From an uncultured Algimonas sp. (GTDB lineage: Bacteria; Pseudomonadota; Alphaproteobacteria; Caulobacterales; Maricaulaceae), in assembly GCF_947498175.1 (NCBI RefSeq), contig NZ_CANMJB010000003.1:248001-312000 (forward strand): a stretch of DNA of 64,000 nucleotides, written 5' to 3'. A program made the position numbers and the translations under genes. The notes below the pieces were generated by a model. It had not been told where the DNA came from and ran no database searches. It saw nothing but the letters and a program-made list of their open reading frames with translations. Positions 25,688-37,003 of the stretch are shown in pieces (the stretch's first letter is position 1; each line of letters begins with the position of its first letter).

Positions 25688-27176
25688 AGCCCGCATTTCC
25701 GTCGCCGCGGTTCTGGCGACCTTGTCCCTTCCCTTGGTGCCGGCGGTGGTCGCGCACGCGCAATCCATAAAGACCGAAGAACTGGACGCGCCCAAGGCGT
25801 TCGCGCCCGGCATCGACATTGCCGACGAATTGGCGGCCGACGCCTGGGCTGGAACCTCGGCCGCGCGCGCCGTGCGGTTGCTCGAAGCCATGCCGGCCGA
25901 CACCGACCATCCCGTCGTGCGCGACATGTTGCGCCGGGTCGTATTGTCCGGCCTCGTTCCGCCCCAAGGTGCGGCGGACGCGTTCGAGCGCAGCCGGATC
26001 GCGGCGGCACGCGACCTGGCCAATCCCGACGAGTATGCGCGCTTCGCCGCGCGCAATCCGGCCGCGCGCGATCCACGCCTGCGCGCCGAAGCCCACATCA
26101 CCCAAGGCGATCTGGCCGCGGCCTGCGATATATCCGACACGGTGCAGCGAGGCCGGGGCGAGACCTTCTGGGTGCGCCTGCGGGCGGGCTGCCATACGCT
26201 ACGCGGCGAAACGTCTTCCGCCGATCTGGCGCGCGATATCCTGCGCGACCGTGGCGAGGAGACGGAACTGGTCATCCCCGATCCGCCGTCCGGTTTCTGG
26301 GCCGAGGCGCTCGCCCAGGACGCGGTCGGGCTGGACGCCATGATGACGGCGCTCGCCCTGGGTCCTGACGGTCAAGATGGCGGAAGCGTCCAGTCCGCCG
26401 ATGACGGGCTCGCCGGCAACGACCCCGCGTTACGGCCCACGCCGCTCTTCCCGGCGGCCGACCCCGACCCAGCCCCCCTCTACGATTTGACCGACGCGAT
26501 CGCCGACCGGTCCGAAATCGGCACGGCGCGCTTGTTCGTGCTCGGCCGGGACGGCAATGCGCGCGCGGCCGCAGCCTTCGTGCGCCGCGCTGAGGCCGAC
26601 GGGCTGAACCCGTACGCGGTGCTGCCGCGCATTCCGGCCGTTCTGGACCCGGCGGGCATGGTCGCGGCCGATTTGCCGCTGTTCGCGCGCTATGCCGTGA
26701 TCAGCCGCGATATCGATCTGATCCGGTCCCTGTTCGAAAGCGCGGACGATGTGCGAGCGAAAGAGCGTCTGGCGCTAGCGTCCGACGCACTGGGCGGCGG
26801 GTTCATCGGACGTCCCTTGGGCGACGGGCTGGACGCGGCTCTCAGCGACGGCCGCGACGGAGCGGTCAAGGACGTGATGCTTGCGCTCGCGCTCGGCGCG
26901 GACCTGACGGAACCCGTCGAAACCCGGTTGCGCGAGGCCGGAATGGCCGCAGGCGAGGGCGCGCCGGTTCTCGACTGGGTCGCCGTGGACCACGCGGTCG
27001 ACCGGGCCGCAAAAGCCGAAAGCCTGCTGCGGCTGGCGGATATCCTCAACGATGCGGGAACGGGCGACGAAGCGGCGCTCTACCGCGTTCTTCGCAGCCT
27101 GCGCGAGGCCGGGTTCGCCGATACGGCCGGACAGCTCGCCGCGTTCGAATATCTGCGCGGTCTCGGCGGCGCGTGA
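25677..27176 (+). CDS. Exported alpha-helical protein of unknown function upstream of xerD
   Basis: About 499 residues from the ATG at 25677. A signal peptide (MGIRARISVAAVLATLSLPL, cleavage near AHAQ) is followed by Ala/Asp-rich helical repeats (ADELAADAWAGTSAARAVRLLEA, FVRRAEADGLNPYAVL) with a solenoid or TPR-like look. It overlaps the small membrane protein at the start, and only seven bases separate it from xerD. I do not recognise the family. A periplasmic scaffold is a guess from composition only. Confidence 0.75.
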   Translation: MGIRARISVAAVLATLSLPLVPAVVAHAQSIKTEELDAPKAFAPGIDIADELAADAWAGTSAARAVRLLEAMPADTDHPVVRDMLRRVVLSGLVPPQGAADAFERSRIAAARDLANPDEYARFAARNPAARDPRLRAEAHITQGDLAAACDISDTVQRGRGETFWVRLRAGCHTLRGETSSADLARDILRDRGEETELVIPDPPSGFWAEALAQDAVGLDAMMTALALGPDGQDGGSVQSADDGLAGNDPALRPTPLFPAADPDPAPLYDLTDAIADRSEIGTARLFVLGRDGNARAAAAFVRRAEADGLNPYAVLPRIPAVLDPAGMVAADLPLFARYAVISRDIDLIRSLFESADDVRAKERLALASDALGGGFIGRPLGDGLDAALSDGRDGAVKDVMLALALGADLTEPVETRLREAGMAAGEGAPVLDWVAVDHAVDRAAKAESLLRLADILNDAGTGDEAALYRVLRSLREAGFADTAGQLAAFEYLRGLGGA

Positions 27177-27183
27177 GCCGGCC

Positions 27184-28107
27184 GTGAGCATCGACACATT
27201 CCTGGAGATGATGAGCGCCGAACGCGGCGCGGCCGCCAATACGCTGTCCGCCTATCGGCGCGACCTGCGCGACTGGTCGGCCGCGCTCGCGCCGCGCGGT
27301 CTTCTGGACGCGTCGACCGGCCATCTGGAAGGCGTCCTGTCGGGCTGGGCGGAGGCTGGATTGGGCGCGTCGACCGCCGCGCGAAAACTCTCGGCCATGA
27401 AGCAATACTGCCTGTTCGCCCAAACCGAAGGATTGCGCCCCGATAACCCTGCCCACCGCCTGCGCGCCCCCAAGGCGGCAAAGCCCTTGCCCAAGCGGCT
27501 GAGCCGCGAGGATGTGGACCGCCTGCTGGACCAAGCCGCGTCGGACACAACGCCCAAGGGATTGCGACTGACCGCCATGCTGGAAATCCTCTATTCTGCG
27601 GGTTTGCGCGTCTCCGAACTCGTCTCGCTGAAAGTCGTGCAGACCCGCCGCCGGGATGGCTGCCTGATGATCCGGGGCAAGGGCGGGCGCGAACGGCTGG
27701 TGCCGCTGACCCCGCCTGCGCTGCAAGCCCTGGCAGCCTGGACCGAGGCGCGCGATGCGACCCTGCCCAAGGCGTCCGGGACCCGCGACCGCGCCGCGCC
27801 CTATCTCTTTCCGTCCGGCGGCACACGCGGCCACCTGACGCGTGAACGCTTCGCTCAGATGCTCAAGGATCTGGCGCGCGACGCCGGGCTGCAACCGTCC
27901 CGGATCAGTCCGCACGTTCTGCGCCACGCTTTCGCGACGCACCTGCTCGAAGGCGGCGCTGATCTTCGGGCGGTGCAGACCCTGCTCGGCCATGCCGACA
28001 TCTCCACGACCCAGATCTATACGCACATTCTTGACGAACGCCTCAAGGCGCTGGTCGAAGCCGCCCATCCGCTGTCGGAAACGTCCGGCGAGGCGGTATC
28101 GTCATGA
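27184..28107 (+). CDS. xerD: Site-specific tyrosine recombinase XerD
   Basis: Resolves chromosome dimers at dif with XerC. The product is 307 residues from the GTG at 27184; earlier in-frame ATGs lie inside the preceding gene. The N-terminal core-binding domain (SAERGAAANTLSAYRRDL) is followed by the catalytic domain with Arg in LYSAGLRVSEL, HVLRHAFATHLLEGGADLR, LGHADISTTQIYTH and nucleophile Tyr279. The xerD versus xerC choice rests on the adjacent aroK/aroB and accA, a typical xerD setting. Confidence 0.9.
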   Translation: MSIDTFLEMMSAERGAAANTLSAYRRDLRDWSAALAPRGLLDASTGHLEGVLSGWAEAGLGASTAARKLSAMKQYCLFAQTEGLRPDNPAHRLRAPKAAKPLPKRLSREDVDRLLDQAASDTTPKGLRLTAMLEILYSAGLRVSELVSLKVVQTRRRDGCLMIRGKGGRERLVPLTPPALQALAAWTEARDATLPKASGTRDRAAPYLFPSGGTRGHLTRERFAQMLKDLARDAGLQPSRISPHVLRHAFATHLLEGGADLRAVQTLLGHADISTTQIYTHILDERLKALVEAAHPLSETSGEAVSS

Positions 28108-28117
28108 GGCACCCGTA

Positions 28118-28390
28118 ATGAGCAAAAAGGACCCGCGCGACCCGGACCTGATCCGCGATCTCGACCTGTTGCTGGACGCGCTCTGCGCGGAATGGGATTT
28201 CTGTGCCGGCGTGCGCGGCGAAGATCTAGTCCAGGGCGCCAAACCACTGACGTCGAAACGGTTCACGGATACGGTTCTGGACGCGGAAGCCGAACTGCCC
28301 GGCAACCGGGCCAGCTGGGACCGGCGCATCAAGCGCCGCTTCGTGCAACGTTACGGCCACAGCATCACGCGGCGCGACTACCGGCCATGA
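28118..28390 (+). CDS. Conserved small hypothetical protein between xerD and accA
   Basis: A 90-residue, charged, soluble protein with GAGG eight bases before its ATG. It reads DLDLLLDALCAEWDFCAG near the start and ends RFVQRYGHSITRRDYRP. It sits ten bases after xerD, probably in the same transcript. I do not recognise a domain. Confidence 0.7.
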   Translation: MSKKDPRDPDLIRDLDLLLDALCAEWDFCAGVRGEDLVQGAKPLTSKRFTDTVLDAEAELPGNRASWDRRIKRRFVQRYGHSITRRDYRP

Positions 28391-28458
28391 ACCTGCCGAC
28401 GATTGCGGGCGGACGCTTGCGGGCTGGACCTTCCCGCCCGGCACGCTAAGAGGCCCGA

Positions 28459-29403
28459 ATGTCCCGGACCTATCTCGATTTCGAACGCAGCGTGGCGGAA
28501 CTCGACAAGCAGGCGGACGCGCTGGCTGAATCCGACCCGACCGCGGCGAAGGAGATCGGCGGACGCGCGGCGAAGGAGCTCAAGAAGCTCTATGCCAAGC
28601 TGGGCCCATGGGAGAAGGCGCACGTCGCCCGCCATCCCGGTCGCCCGCATTTCAGCGATTACGTCGCGCAGCTTGTCACGGACTTCACGCCGTTGGCCGG
28701 GGACCGGCAGTTCGGCGACGACCATGCCCTGCTCGGCGGTCCGGGCAAACTGGGCGGGCGTTCCGTGATCGTCATGGGACACGAGAAGGGCAAGGATCTC
28801 GATACCCGACTGAAACACAATTTCGGCATGGCGCGGCCCGAAGGCTACCGCAAGGCGGTGCGCCTGATGGATCTGGCCGAACGGTTCCGCCTGCCGGTCG
28901 TCAGTTTCGTGGATACGGCGGGGGCCTATCCGGGCCGGGGTGCCGAAGAGCGCGGACAGGCCGAAGCCATTGCGCGGTCCATCGACCGCGGCCTGTCCCT
29001 GTCCGTGCCGTTCGTCTCCGTCATCACCGGAGAAGGGGGCTCGGGCGGGGCGGTGGCCATCGCGACGGCCGACCATGTGCTGATGCTAGAACATTCCGTC
29101 TATTCGGTGATCTCGCCCGAAGGCTGCGCCTCGATTCTGTGGCGCGACGGCGCGCGTGCCGAGGATGCGGCCAAGGCGATGAAGATCACGGCGCAGGACC
29201 TGAAACGGCTGGGCGTGATCGACGGCATCGTCAAGGAGCCGGTCGGCGGCGCCCACCGCGCGCCGGAAGAGGCCGTCAAACGGGTCGGCAAGATGATCCT
29301 TTCCCGGCTGGAAGAATTGTCGGCGCTCGATCCGCAAGCGCTGAGAGAGCGCCGCCGCGGGAAATTCCTCGACATCGGCCGGACGCTTCCCGGCGCGAAA
29401 TAG
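28459..29403 (+). CDS. accA: Acetyl-CoA carboxylase carboxyltransferase subunit alpha
   Basis: Part of the carboxyltransferase that makes malonyl-CoA for fatty-acid synthesis, acting with AccD. The 314-residue product has the family signatures [34 protein letters not shown] and [17 protein letters not shown] precedes the ATG by five bases. It follows xerD and the small protein on the same strand. Confidence 0.97.
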   Translation: MSRTYLDFERSVAELDKQADALAESDPTAAKEIGGRAAKELKKLYAKLGPWEKAHVARHPGRPHFSDYVAQLVTDFTPLAGDRQFGDDHALLGGPGKLGGRSVIVMGHEKGKDLDTRLKHNFGMARPEGYRKAVRLMDLAERFRLPVVSFVDTAGAYPGRGAEERGQAEAIARSIDRGLSLSVPFVSVITGEGGSGGAVAIATADHVLMLEHSVYSVISPEGCASILWRDGARAEDAAKAMKITAQDLKRLGVIDGIVKEPVGGAHRAPEEAVKRVGKMILSRLEELSALDPQALRERRRGKFLDIGRTLPGAK

Positions 29404-29494
29404 GCGCGGCGCGAAATAGGATGTGGACGGAAAAAATGATCCGGTCGGGCGAACCGTCCGGCCCGTCCCTTCCGTCTGCCCTTGGAAGAGACCT

Positions 29495-30229
29495 CTAGAA
29501 GCGGGTCGAAATTCCCGTTCCGAACCAGAGCAGTTCGTCGCGCCGGTTCAGCGCGTTGAAGTCCAGCGCGTTCTCGGAATTGACCGTATAGTTCGCCCCG
29601 ACATAGACGGAGGCCGCCTCCGTGATCGCGTGGCTGAGCGCGGCGGTCGCCGTCGCCCATTCGTAGGAGGTGCCGTCGCCGTCCACGAGCCCGACCGTCA
29701 GGCCGAAATCCACGGCGTTTTTCTCATCGAACCCAGTCTTGTGGCCGATCGCGCCTTCCAGTGTGAAGTTTTCCAGCGTAAAATCGTAATAGGCGGCGAC
29801 GGACGGGGCGAACATGACGTCGCCGAAGCCGAGCGCAGCGGACACTTCGTACGATCCAGCTGCGCCGTCTTCGGTTTCCAGCAGGTCGCCGCTTTGCGGA
29901 TAGTGATAGTAGGTCACACCGAGATCGAGTGAGATCGAGCCGTCCAGCGGAACGCTGTAGCCGCCATAGAAGTCGATTTCGTCGGCAGCAGCCTGCGAGC
30001 CTTCGCCGACGCCGGTCGAGGCCCAGATGCCGCCGGTGAAACCGCCGGACGAGATTTCCACGTAAGGCTGGATCGAATCGGCACCCAGGCTGGCGCCGCG
30101 AAAGACATAGTCGGTGACGTAGTCGAGGCCGACGGACCAGCCGACATCATCGGCCTGCGCATCCGACGGCACGGACATCAGCGCGGCAGCGGCAGACAAG
30201 GTGCCGGCTAAAAGTTGGAATGGTTTCAT
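29495..30229 (-). CDS. TorF-family putative outer-membrane porin
   Basis: About 244 residues. The start MKPFQLLAGTLSAAAAL has GGGAG seven bases upstream. A signal peptide ending near AQAD precedes WSVGLDYVTDYVFRGAS, the hallmark opening of this family. The rest is alternating beta strands, ending in the terminal aromatic segment FGTGISTRF. A full CtrA-type box lies about 100 bases upstream, which suggests cell-cycle-controlled expression. The transported solute is unknown. Confidence 0.88.
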   Translation of the reverse strand: MKPFQLLAGTLSAAAALMSVPSDAQADDVGWSVGLDYVTDYVFRGASLGADSIQPYVEISSGGFTGGIWASTGVGEGSQAAADEIDFYGGYSVPLDGSISLDLGVTYYHYPQSGDLLETEDGAAGSYEVSAALGFGDVMFAPSVAAYYDFTLENFTLEGAIGHKTGFDEKNAVDFGLTVGLVDGDGTSYEWATATAALSHAITEAASVYVGANYTVNSENALDFNALNRRDELLWFGTGISTRF

Positions 30230-30328
30230 GACGGGCTCCCTGCTCAAGTCTTTGCCGACTTAAAGGCATCGCCCGGTTGGAAAGCGAACTTCACAAGACA
30301 TCGACCCGACGCCGTATGAGACACGCCT

Positions 30329-30344
30329 GTTAAATGTGCATTAA
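30329..30344 (-). promoter_or_regulatory. CtrA-type box upstream of the TorF gene
   Basis: Read on the minus strand the site is TTAA-TGCACAT-TTAAC, matching the full CtrA consensus TTAA-N7-TTAAC. It lies about 100 bases before the TorF start, in the 185-base gap after secA. CtrA is the master cell-cycle regulator of this bacterial group; the regulator itself is not in the window. Confidence 0.6.
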
Positions 30345-30414
30345 GTTAAGCGTCTTGCCCGATTGAGTGCGCACCCGACGCAAGCGGCGACGGCGCATGA
30401 GCGGTCGCGCTGCG

Positions 30415-33195
<2,781 letters not shown>

Positions 33196-33277
33196 GAGGC
33201 GGTCCTTGAAGGCGTCAGGAAAGGCTCGTCGGAAAATCACGTTGCCGTCCAGGCGGCGAGCCGTTTTTGCTTTGGCG

Positions 33278-33306
33278 TGACTTAGGAACGGCCCTCCCTT
33301 AAGTCA
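33278..33306. promoter_or_regulatory. Inverted repeat between secA and the parvulin gene
   Basis: TGACTTA (33278-33284) and TAAGTCA (33300-33306) form a perfect 7-base dyad with a 15-base spacer between two divergent envelope-export genes. It may be an operator. No regulator can be named. Confidence 0.3.
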
Positions 33307-33343
33307 ACGAAGCGGGGCAGGATGAATCGAAAGGAATAGGTAG

Positions 33344-34309
33344 ATGAACGGTCGTTTTGCCGGTCGAGCGGCGCAATGGATGGGGGCAAGCGCCCTGATG
33401 TCCGTCTTGCTGGTGGCCTTGGCGGCCTGTTCGCCGCCCAGCGCGCCCATGGACGGCGCGGAGGCGAAGCTGGACCGTGCAGGCGACGTGGTCGTCGCGC
33501 GCGTCGAAGGCACGCCGATCTACCGCACGGATGTGCGCCGCGCGGCCCAGGCGCAAGGGCTGATCGGTGAAGACGACCCGCTCACGACCGGCGATCCCGT
33601 CTTCACCGTGGCCGTGAACGAACTGATCGACCAGCGCCTGCTGTCGCTCGATGCGGTGCGGACCGGGGTGGCGCAGACGCAGGAAGTCCAGCGACGGCTC
33701 GCCTCCGCGCGCGAACGCATACTGGGCAATTACCGGGTCGAAGCCCATCTGGACGAGACCGTGACCGACGCGGCCGTGCGCAAGCTCTACGACGCCCAGC
33801 GCGAACTGGCCGGCCAGGGCGAGGAACGCCGCATCCGCCAGATCGTGGTCGGGAACGAAGCGCTGGCCACGGACATCGTCCGCCGCCTCAATGACGAGGA
33901 AGATTTTGAGCAATTGGCGCGCGAGCATTCGACCGATGCGGAGTCTCGCGAGGCGGGCGGAGAACGCGGCTGGGTCAGCCGTAAGGTGCTGCCGGAGGAG
34001 GTCGCCGACGCGGCTTTCTCCGCACCGGTCGGCGGCCGGTCCGGCCCGGTCCGTTCGGGCGAGGACTGGGTCGTGCTGGAAGTGCTGGACACGCGCACGC
34101 CCAATTCGCGCTCCTTCGAGCAGACCCGCGAGGAAATCGCCCGCTTCATGACGTTCGAGGCGGTCGAAGCGCTGGTCTCCCGGCTGCGCGACCGGGCCGA
34201 TGTGGAGCGGCTCTACGAGAACATGGCTGACGACGTTGCGGATGCCGAAGAAACGGCTCCGGAAGAGACGGCTCCCGTCGATGCTGGTGAGGCGACCGAC
34301 GGCGAATGA
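33344..34309 (+). CDS. Parvulin-type peptidyl-prolyl isomerase lipoprotein
   Basis: A 321-residue protein with a lipoprotein signal (LLVALAACS). An N-terminal SurA-N-like helical part (NELIDQRLLSLDAV) is followed by a PpiC-type rotamase domain (RRIRQIVVG, FEQLAREHSTD, GGERGWVSR). It would fold or chaperone exported proteins in the periplasm. It is divergent from secA and its stop overlaps the argJ start (ATGA). The acidic Ala/Glu tail is low-complexity. Confidence 0.85.
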   Translation: MNGRFAGRAAQWMGASALMSVLLVALAACSPPSAPMDGAEAKLDRAGDVVVARVEGTPIYRTDVRRAAQAQGLIGEDDPLTTGDPVFTVAVNELIDQRLLSLDAVRTGVAQTQEVQRRLASARERILGNYRVEAHLDETVTDAAVRKLYDAQRELAGQGEERRIRQIVVGNEALATDIVRRLNDEEDFEQLAREHSTDAESREAGGERGWVSRKVLPEEVADAAFSAPVGGRSGPVRSGEDWVVLEVLDTRTPNSRSFEQTREEIARFMTFEAVEALVSRLRDRADVERLYENMADDVADAEETAPEETAPVDAGEATDGE

Positions 34310-35544
34310 GCGACATCGTCAGCCCGTTCGCGCCGGACGCTTTCCCGGACCTGCCGCCTGTTGCCGGTTTCACCATGGCAACGGCCGAAGCCGGCGTGAA
34401 ATATCGCGGCCGGAGAGACCTCTGGGTGTTGCGCGGCGACCCGGGGACGCAGATTGCGGGCGTGTTCACGCAGAACCGCTGTCCCGGCGCGCCGGTGGAC
34501 TGGTCGCGCGCCGCGCTGGACGCACCGACGCACGGTCCGCGCCTCGTCGTCGTCAACAGCGGAACGGCCAACGTGTTCACGGGGCAAGCCGGGAAGGATG
34601 CCGTGCTGGAGACGGCAAAAGGTGCGGCGGACGCGTTCGGTGCCGAAGCCGAGGCCGTCCAGGTCGCCTCGACCGGCGTGATCGGCGTCGCGCTGGACGC
34701 CTCCAAATTGGTCGCGCAGTTCCCGGACATGGCAGGACGTATGCGTCCCGACGGCTGGGAGGCGGCGGCGCGTGCCATCATGACGACCGACACCTATCCC
34801 AAGGGCGCGACCCAGACCGCGCTGATCGGCGACACGGTCGTCACGCTCAACGGCATCGCCAAGGGATCGGGCATGATCGCGCCGGACATGGCGACCATGC
34901 TGGCCTATGTCGCGACCGATGCGGACCTGCCGCAAGACGTGCTCCAGGCGCTGCTGGCGGACTATACCGGCCCCACCTTCAATGCCGTGACGGTCGACAG
35001 CGACACCTCCACGTCGGATACGATGCTCCTGCTGGCGAGCGGACAGGCGGAGCATCCGCGCGTCCTGGGCGCCGACGATCCCGTCCTGGCCGCGTTCCGG
35101 CTGGCGCTGCGGGCCGTGATGCACGACCTCGCCCAGCAGATCGTGCGCGACGGGGAGGGCATCTCCAAGCTGATGACGGTTCAGGTCACCGGTGCCGTGT
35201 CGGACGACAGCGCCGCGACCATCGCCAAGTCGGTCGCCAATTCGCCGCTGGTCAAGACGGCTGTGGCGGGCGAAGACGCCAATTGGGGCCGCATCGTCAT
35301 GGCGGTCGGCAAGGCGGGCGAACCGGCCGAGCGCGATCGGTTGAGCATCCATGTCGGCCCGCACCGGTTGGCGAGGCAGGGACAGCCCGATCCGGACTAC
35401 CGCGAGGAACTGGGCGCGAGCTATATGCGGAATTCCGAGATCGAATTCTCCATCGACCTCGGGCTGGGCGACGGTGCGGCGACCGTCTGGGCGTCGGACC
35501 TGACGCACCGCTATATCGACATCAATGCGGATTACCGCTCGTGA
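34306..35544 (+). CDS. argJ: Bifunctional glutamate N-acetyltransferase / N-acetylglutamate synthase ArgJ
   Basis: Transfers acetyl from N-acetylornithine to glutamate (and can use acetyl-CoA) in arginine synthesis. The 412-residue length is normal. KGSGMIAPDMATMLAY contains the self-cleavage site, with Thr197 as the expected nucleophile. TTDTYPK and GEDANWGRI are also family motifs. The start overlaps the parvulin stop and the end overlaps the Nudix gene. Confidence 0.96.
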   Translation: MSDIVSPFAPDAFPDLPPVAGFTMATAEAGVKYRGRRDLWVLRGDPGTQIAGVFTQNRCPGAPVDWSRAALDAPTHGPRLVVVNSGTANVFTGQAGKDAVLETAKGAADAFGAEAEAVQVASTGVIGVALDASKLVAQFPDMAGRMRPDGWEAAARAIMTTDTYPKGATQTALIGDTVVTLNGIAKGSGMIAPDMATMLAYVATDADLPQDVLQALLADYTGPTFNAVTVDSDTSTSDTMLLLASGQAEHPRVLGADDPVLAAFRLALRAVMHDLAQQIVRDGEGISKLMTVQVTGAVSDDSAATIAKSVANSPLVKTAVAGEDANWGRIVMAVGKAGEPAERDRLSIHVGPHRLARQGQPDPDYREELGASYMRNSEIEFSIDLGLGDGAATVWASDLTHRYIDINADYRS

Positions 35545-35996
35545 ACGACAAAGCCGCCTCGGGGAGGTTTCGCGGGCCCGTCGTCTGGGTCGCCGCCTGC
35601 GCGCTGATCGATGCGGATGGCCGTGTGCTGGTCACGCAGCGGCCCCCCGGCAAGGATCATGCGGGATTGTGGGAATTTCCCGGCGGCAAGATCGAACCGG
35701 GAGAGCGGCCCGAAGAGACGATCGTGCGCGAACTCCATGAGGAACTGTCCGTCGAGCCCTGTCTCGACTGCCTGGAGCCGCTCACCTTCGCCAGCCACGC
35801 CTACGACACGTTCCAGCTCGTCATGCCGACCTATGTCTGTCGCCAATGGGACGGGGTGGTCCGCCCGACCGAAGGCCAGGCGACCAAATGGGGCTGGGCG
35901 GCGGACATCGCCCGCTTGCCGCTCGTGCCGGCCGACATACCACTCGCCCAGCAGCTGGCGGCGCGCCTGCCCAAGGGGCGGCGTTTCCTGACGTGA
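35541..35996 (+). CDS. Nudix hydrolase, MutT-like (8-oxo-dGTPase type)
   Basis: 151 residues from the GTG at 35541, overlapping the argJ stop as GTGA. The Nudix box is complete: GGKIEPGERPEET followed by REL and EEL. The N-terminus VAACALIDADGRVLVTQRPPGK matches MutT-type sanitising enzymes. Its usual role is hydrolysis of oxidised dGTP. The argJ-mutT pair is a common alphaproteobacterial arrangement. Confidence 0.9.
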   Translation: MNDKAASGRFRGPVVWVAACALIDADGRVLVTQRPPGKDHAGLWEFPGGKIEPGERPEETIVRELHEELSVEPCLDCLEPLTFASHAYDTFQLVMPTYVCRQWDGVVRPTEGQATKWGWAADIARLPLVPADIPLAQQLAARLPKGRRFLT

Positions 35997-36013
35997 CTCG
36001 TTTCCTAACGTGA

Positions 36014-36262
36014 TTAGCGCCGCGTGACCGCCGCCCAGACCAGGCTGACCAGCACGGCGCCGACGGTCGCCCCGATCCAGCCTGCGAACTCGCCTTCAGT
36101 GTAGAGGCCCAACATCTCGCCGATATAGGTGAAGGCGAAGGCGCCCGCGATACCGGTCAGGATGGTGCCGAAGAAGCCGCGCGGTTCCTTGCTCTTGCTC
36201 AACAGCAATTTCGCGAGAAAGCCCGCGACAGCGCCCAGTATGATGAGACCGAATATGCTCAT
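36014..36262 (-). CDS. GlsB/YeaQ/YmgE-family membrane protein
   Basis: An 82-residue protein with three hydrophobic segments (MSIFGLIILGAVAGFLAKLL, GFFGTILTGIAGAFAFTYIG, WIGATVGAVLVSLVWAAV). This is the classic Gly-rich transglycosylase-associated family, often stress-induced. The biochemical role is not established. It stands alone between the Nudix gene and pdeM. Confidence 0.88.
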   Translation of the reverse strand: MSIFGLIILGAVAGFLAKLLLSKSKEPRGFFGTILTGIAGAFAFTYIGEMLGLYTEGEFAGWIGATVGAVLVSLVWAAVTRR

Positions 36263-36328
36263 GGAGATGTCCTTTCATTCCCGATGTGACTGCCCCCTAG
36301 CGCACCAGCCCGCCCTTGAAAACGGCGA

Positions 36329-37003
36329 TCAGCCCGCCAGCGCGACCACGCTCTTTCCGGTCGTCGCGAAATAAGCGCGGGCGCCCGGCAGTTCGTCCGC
36401 GATGGCCGGGTGACGCACGTCCAGCCCGCCTGTGAACGTCCCGAAACTCGGCATGATGATGCGCTCCCGGCTGACGGCCCAGCACGGGGCAGGGACGTTC
36501 GCCCGCCGCGTGGAGATCCGCACTTTGGGGTGCAGGTGACCACAGACATTCACGCCGTCGTTTTTCAAGGGCGCCGTCGGGAGGTGCGTCAGCAGGAAGC
36601 CGCCACATTCGATGTGATCCTCCTGGTCGCCGTCCAAGCCGTCCGGAATGTCCGGATCGTGATTTCCCAGTATCCAAGTGAAGCGGGGCACGCGCGCGAC
36701 CAGCGCGTTCATCGCCGCGAGGTCGGCCGCACTCATCCGCTCGCCCGCTTTCGTGTCGTGGAAACTGTCGCCCAGCGCCGCGACATGTCTGGGCCGGAAC
36801 GTCTCGACCAGGGCGCAGAGCCGTTCCAGCGTGTCGGGTGTGTCGTAAGTCGGCAGCGGTGCGTGGCCGATCGCCTGCAGATAGCTGCCCTTCTCGAAGT
36901 GCAGGTCCGCGACCAGCAGCGTTTCGCAATCCGGCAGGAACGCTCCCTTGCGGTGGTCGAAGACGATGGGGCCGCAACGCGCGGCGAATTCAAGCCGCTC
37001 CAC
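36329..37003 (-). CDS. pdeM: Ligase-associated DNA-damage-response endonuclease PdeM
   Basis: A calcineurin-like phosphoesterase of about 224 residues. Metal motifs: VADLHFEKG, GDSFHD, LGNHDPD and CGHLHPK. I choose the GTG at 37001-37003, 14 bases inside the helicase end, because the product then begins MERLEFAARCGPIVF like its relatives. The ATG at 37078 would overlap the helicase by 89 bases. The family travels with an Lhr-like helicase, a DNA ligase and an exonuclease; only the helicase is here. Confidence 0.88.
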   Translation of the reverse strand: MERLEFAARCGPIVFDHRKGAFLPDCETLLVADLHFEKGSYLQAIGHAPLPTYDTPDTLERLCALVETFRPRHVAALGDSFHDTKAGERMSAADLAAMNALVARVPRFTWILGNHDPDIPDGLDGDQEDHIECGGFLLTHLPTAPLKNDGVNVCGHLHPKVRISTRRANVPAPCWAVSRERIIMPSFGTFTGGLDVRHPAIADELPGARAYFATTGKSVVALAG

